Source: Flavobacteriaceae bacterium (lineage in GTDB: Bacteria > Bacteroidota > Bacteroidia > Flavobacteriales > Flavobacteriaceae). Taken from it: a DNA stretch of 34,094 bases. Below the pieces are notes generated by a model that worked only from the letters and a program-made list of their open reading frames with translations, ran no database searches and was not told where the DNA came from. A program made the position numbers and the translations under genes. Position 1 is the stretch's first letter. Every line of letters begins with the position of its first letter. Shown piece after piece: positions 33,718 to 34,094 of the stretch. The stretch spans positions 1 through 34,094 of the forward strand of contig JADHME010000009.1 in assembly GCA_016780245.1 (NCBI GenBank), read 5' to 3'.

Positions 33718-34094
33718 TTGAAAAAACTTATACTTGCATTTTTAACACTTTTATTCTGCTTATTAACTAATGAAGCTATTTCACAAAAGCAGATAAATTT
33801 GGATGTTGACAATGATCTGTACTTTGATAGAGATTTTTATTATTCTAGTGGAATCTTCCTAACACTTATGACTCCAAATGCAAAAAATGATACAAGCTCA
33901 TTAAATAAATTAAAAATTGGACAGTTAATTTATACACCATCTATGAGGTATGAGTCTGATCCAAATAAATATGATTATCCTTATAGTGGATATTTATACC
34001 TTGAGTATCAAAATCAAAAAAAATTAACCAATTATTCAAGCTATTCCCTAGGAGGTCAAATTGGTATTACAGGAGATGCTTCATTAGCAAGAGG
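33718..34094 (+). CDS. LpxR-like lipid A deacylase family protein (5' part, cut by window edge)
   Basis: About 125 residues are visible before the window ends, with no stop. A signal peptide (MKKLILAFLTLLFCLLTNEA, then ISQ) is followed by DVDNDLYFDRDFYYSSGI, GQLIYTP, a DYPYSGYLYLEY segment and GGQIGITGDAS. These match in order the N-terminal landmarks of the LpxR/DUF2219 family, outer membrane beta-barrels that remove the 3' acyl chain of lipid A. The Asn-Asp pair in VDNDLYF corresponds to catalytic-site residues of Salmonella LpxR. The start codon is TTG at 33718. A 7-of-8 promoter match (TAAATTAG) is at 33694-33701. Confidence 0.75.
   Translation, partial: MKKLILAFLTLLFCLLTNEAISQKQINLDVDNDLYFDRDFYYSSGIFLTLMTPNAKNDTSSLNKLKIGQLIYTPSMRYESDPNKYDYPYSGYLYLEYQNQKKLTNYSSYSLGGQIGITGDASLAR

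Noticed and set aside
1-34094. CRISPR, tRNA, rRNA, insertion sequence, prophage or defence island
   Set aside because: No repeat-spacer arrays, transposase or integrase genes, toxin-antitoxin pairs or nuclease/helicase defence genes were seen, and no gap exceeds 114 bases.

Overview
This is ordinary core chromosome from a low-GC member of the Bacteroidota, most likely a marine-type Flavobacteriia with a streamlined genome. Four things point there. (1) Many genes belong to families largely confined to Bacteroidota (DUF4837, DUF4292, DUF6341, DUF6427, DUF4254, and an HU-like domain joined to a SPOR domain). (2) The ATP synthase operon ends at atpG, without atpD and atpC. (3) Promoters match the Bacteroidota -7 element TAnnTTTG, and recognisable Shine-Dalgarno sequences are scarce. 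(4) Coding is very dense: the longest stretch without a gene is 114 bases (6664-6777). I read 38 protein genes, one of them cut by the right edge. I see no rRNA, tRNA, CRISPR array, insertion sequence or prophage.

Layout. 60-3194: ybeY, mnmG and a methyltransferase gene, with two parS-like centromere sites flanking mnmG. 3191-4288 (-): holB. 4337-6506: pgk and a DUF4837 lipoprotein. 6511-6663 (-): a small tatA. 6778-12374: M23 peptidase, GH3-family protein, GT4 glycosyltransferase, polysaccharide pyruvyl transferase and purD, tightly packed. 12369-12599 (-): DUF6341 protein. 12635-15256: DUF6427 membrane protein, DUF4254 protein and GT9 glycosyltransferase. 15237-15524 (-): a 2Fe-2S ferredoxin. 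15607-21085: bactofilin, atpZ and atpB-E-F-H-A-G. 21135-24118: a sugar nucleotidyltransferase, a DUF4292 lipoprotein and an EnvC-like protein. 24122-26013 (-): trpS followed by an HU-SPOR membrane protein. 26102-26884: a PlsC-type acyltransferase. 26881-27882 (-): recA. 27937-29824: a secreted M24 peptidase and a hexapeptide acetyltransferase. 29849-33170: trhO and a class A PBP. 33167-33676 (-): a GNAT acetyltransferase. 33718-34094: the start of an LpxR-like outer membrane protein.

How the genes work together. Much of the content concerns the envelope: the active M23 peptidase, the catalytically dead EnvC-like protein, the HU-SPOR protein, class A PBP and bactofilin (wall and division); the glycosyltransferases, pyruvyl transferase and nucleotidyltransferase (glycans); and LpxR, PlsC and lipoproteins (lipids and outer membrane). 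Housekeeping genes for translation, replication, repair, glycolysis, purine synthesis and energy are interleaved.

The most notable signals are regulatory and architectural: one perfect and one near-perfect parS site around mnmG, with the methyltransferase reading frame running through one of them; several promoters so close to the start codon that the mRNA should be leaderless or nearly so; and seven of seven convergent gene pairs that overlap or lie within 4 bases of each other. I did not find a clearly new multi-gene system. The GH3-GT4-pyruvyl transferase group is the best candidate for an undescribed pathway, but that is inference from context.
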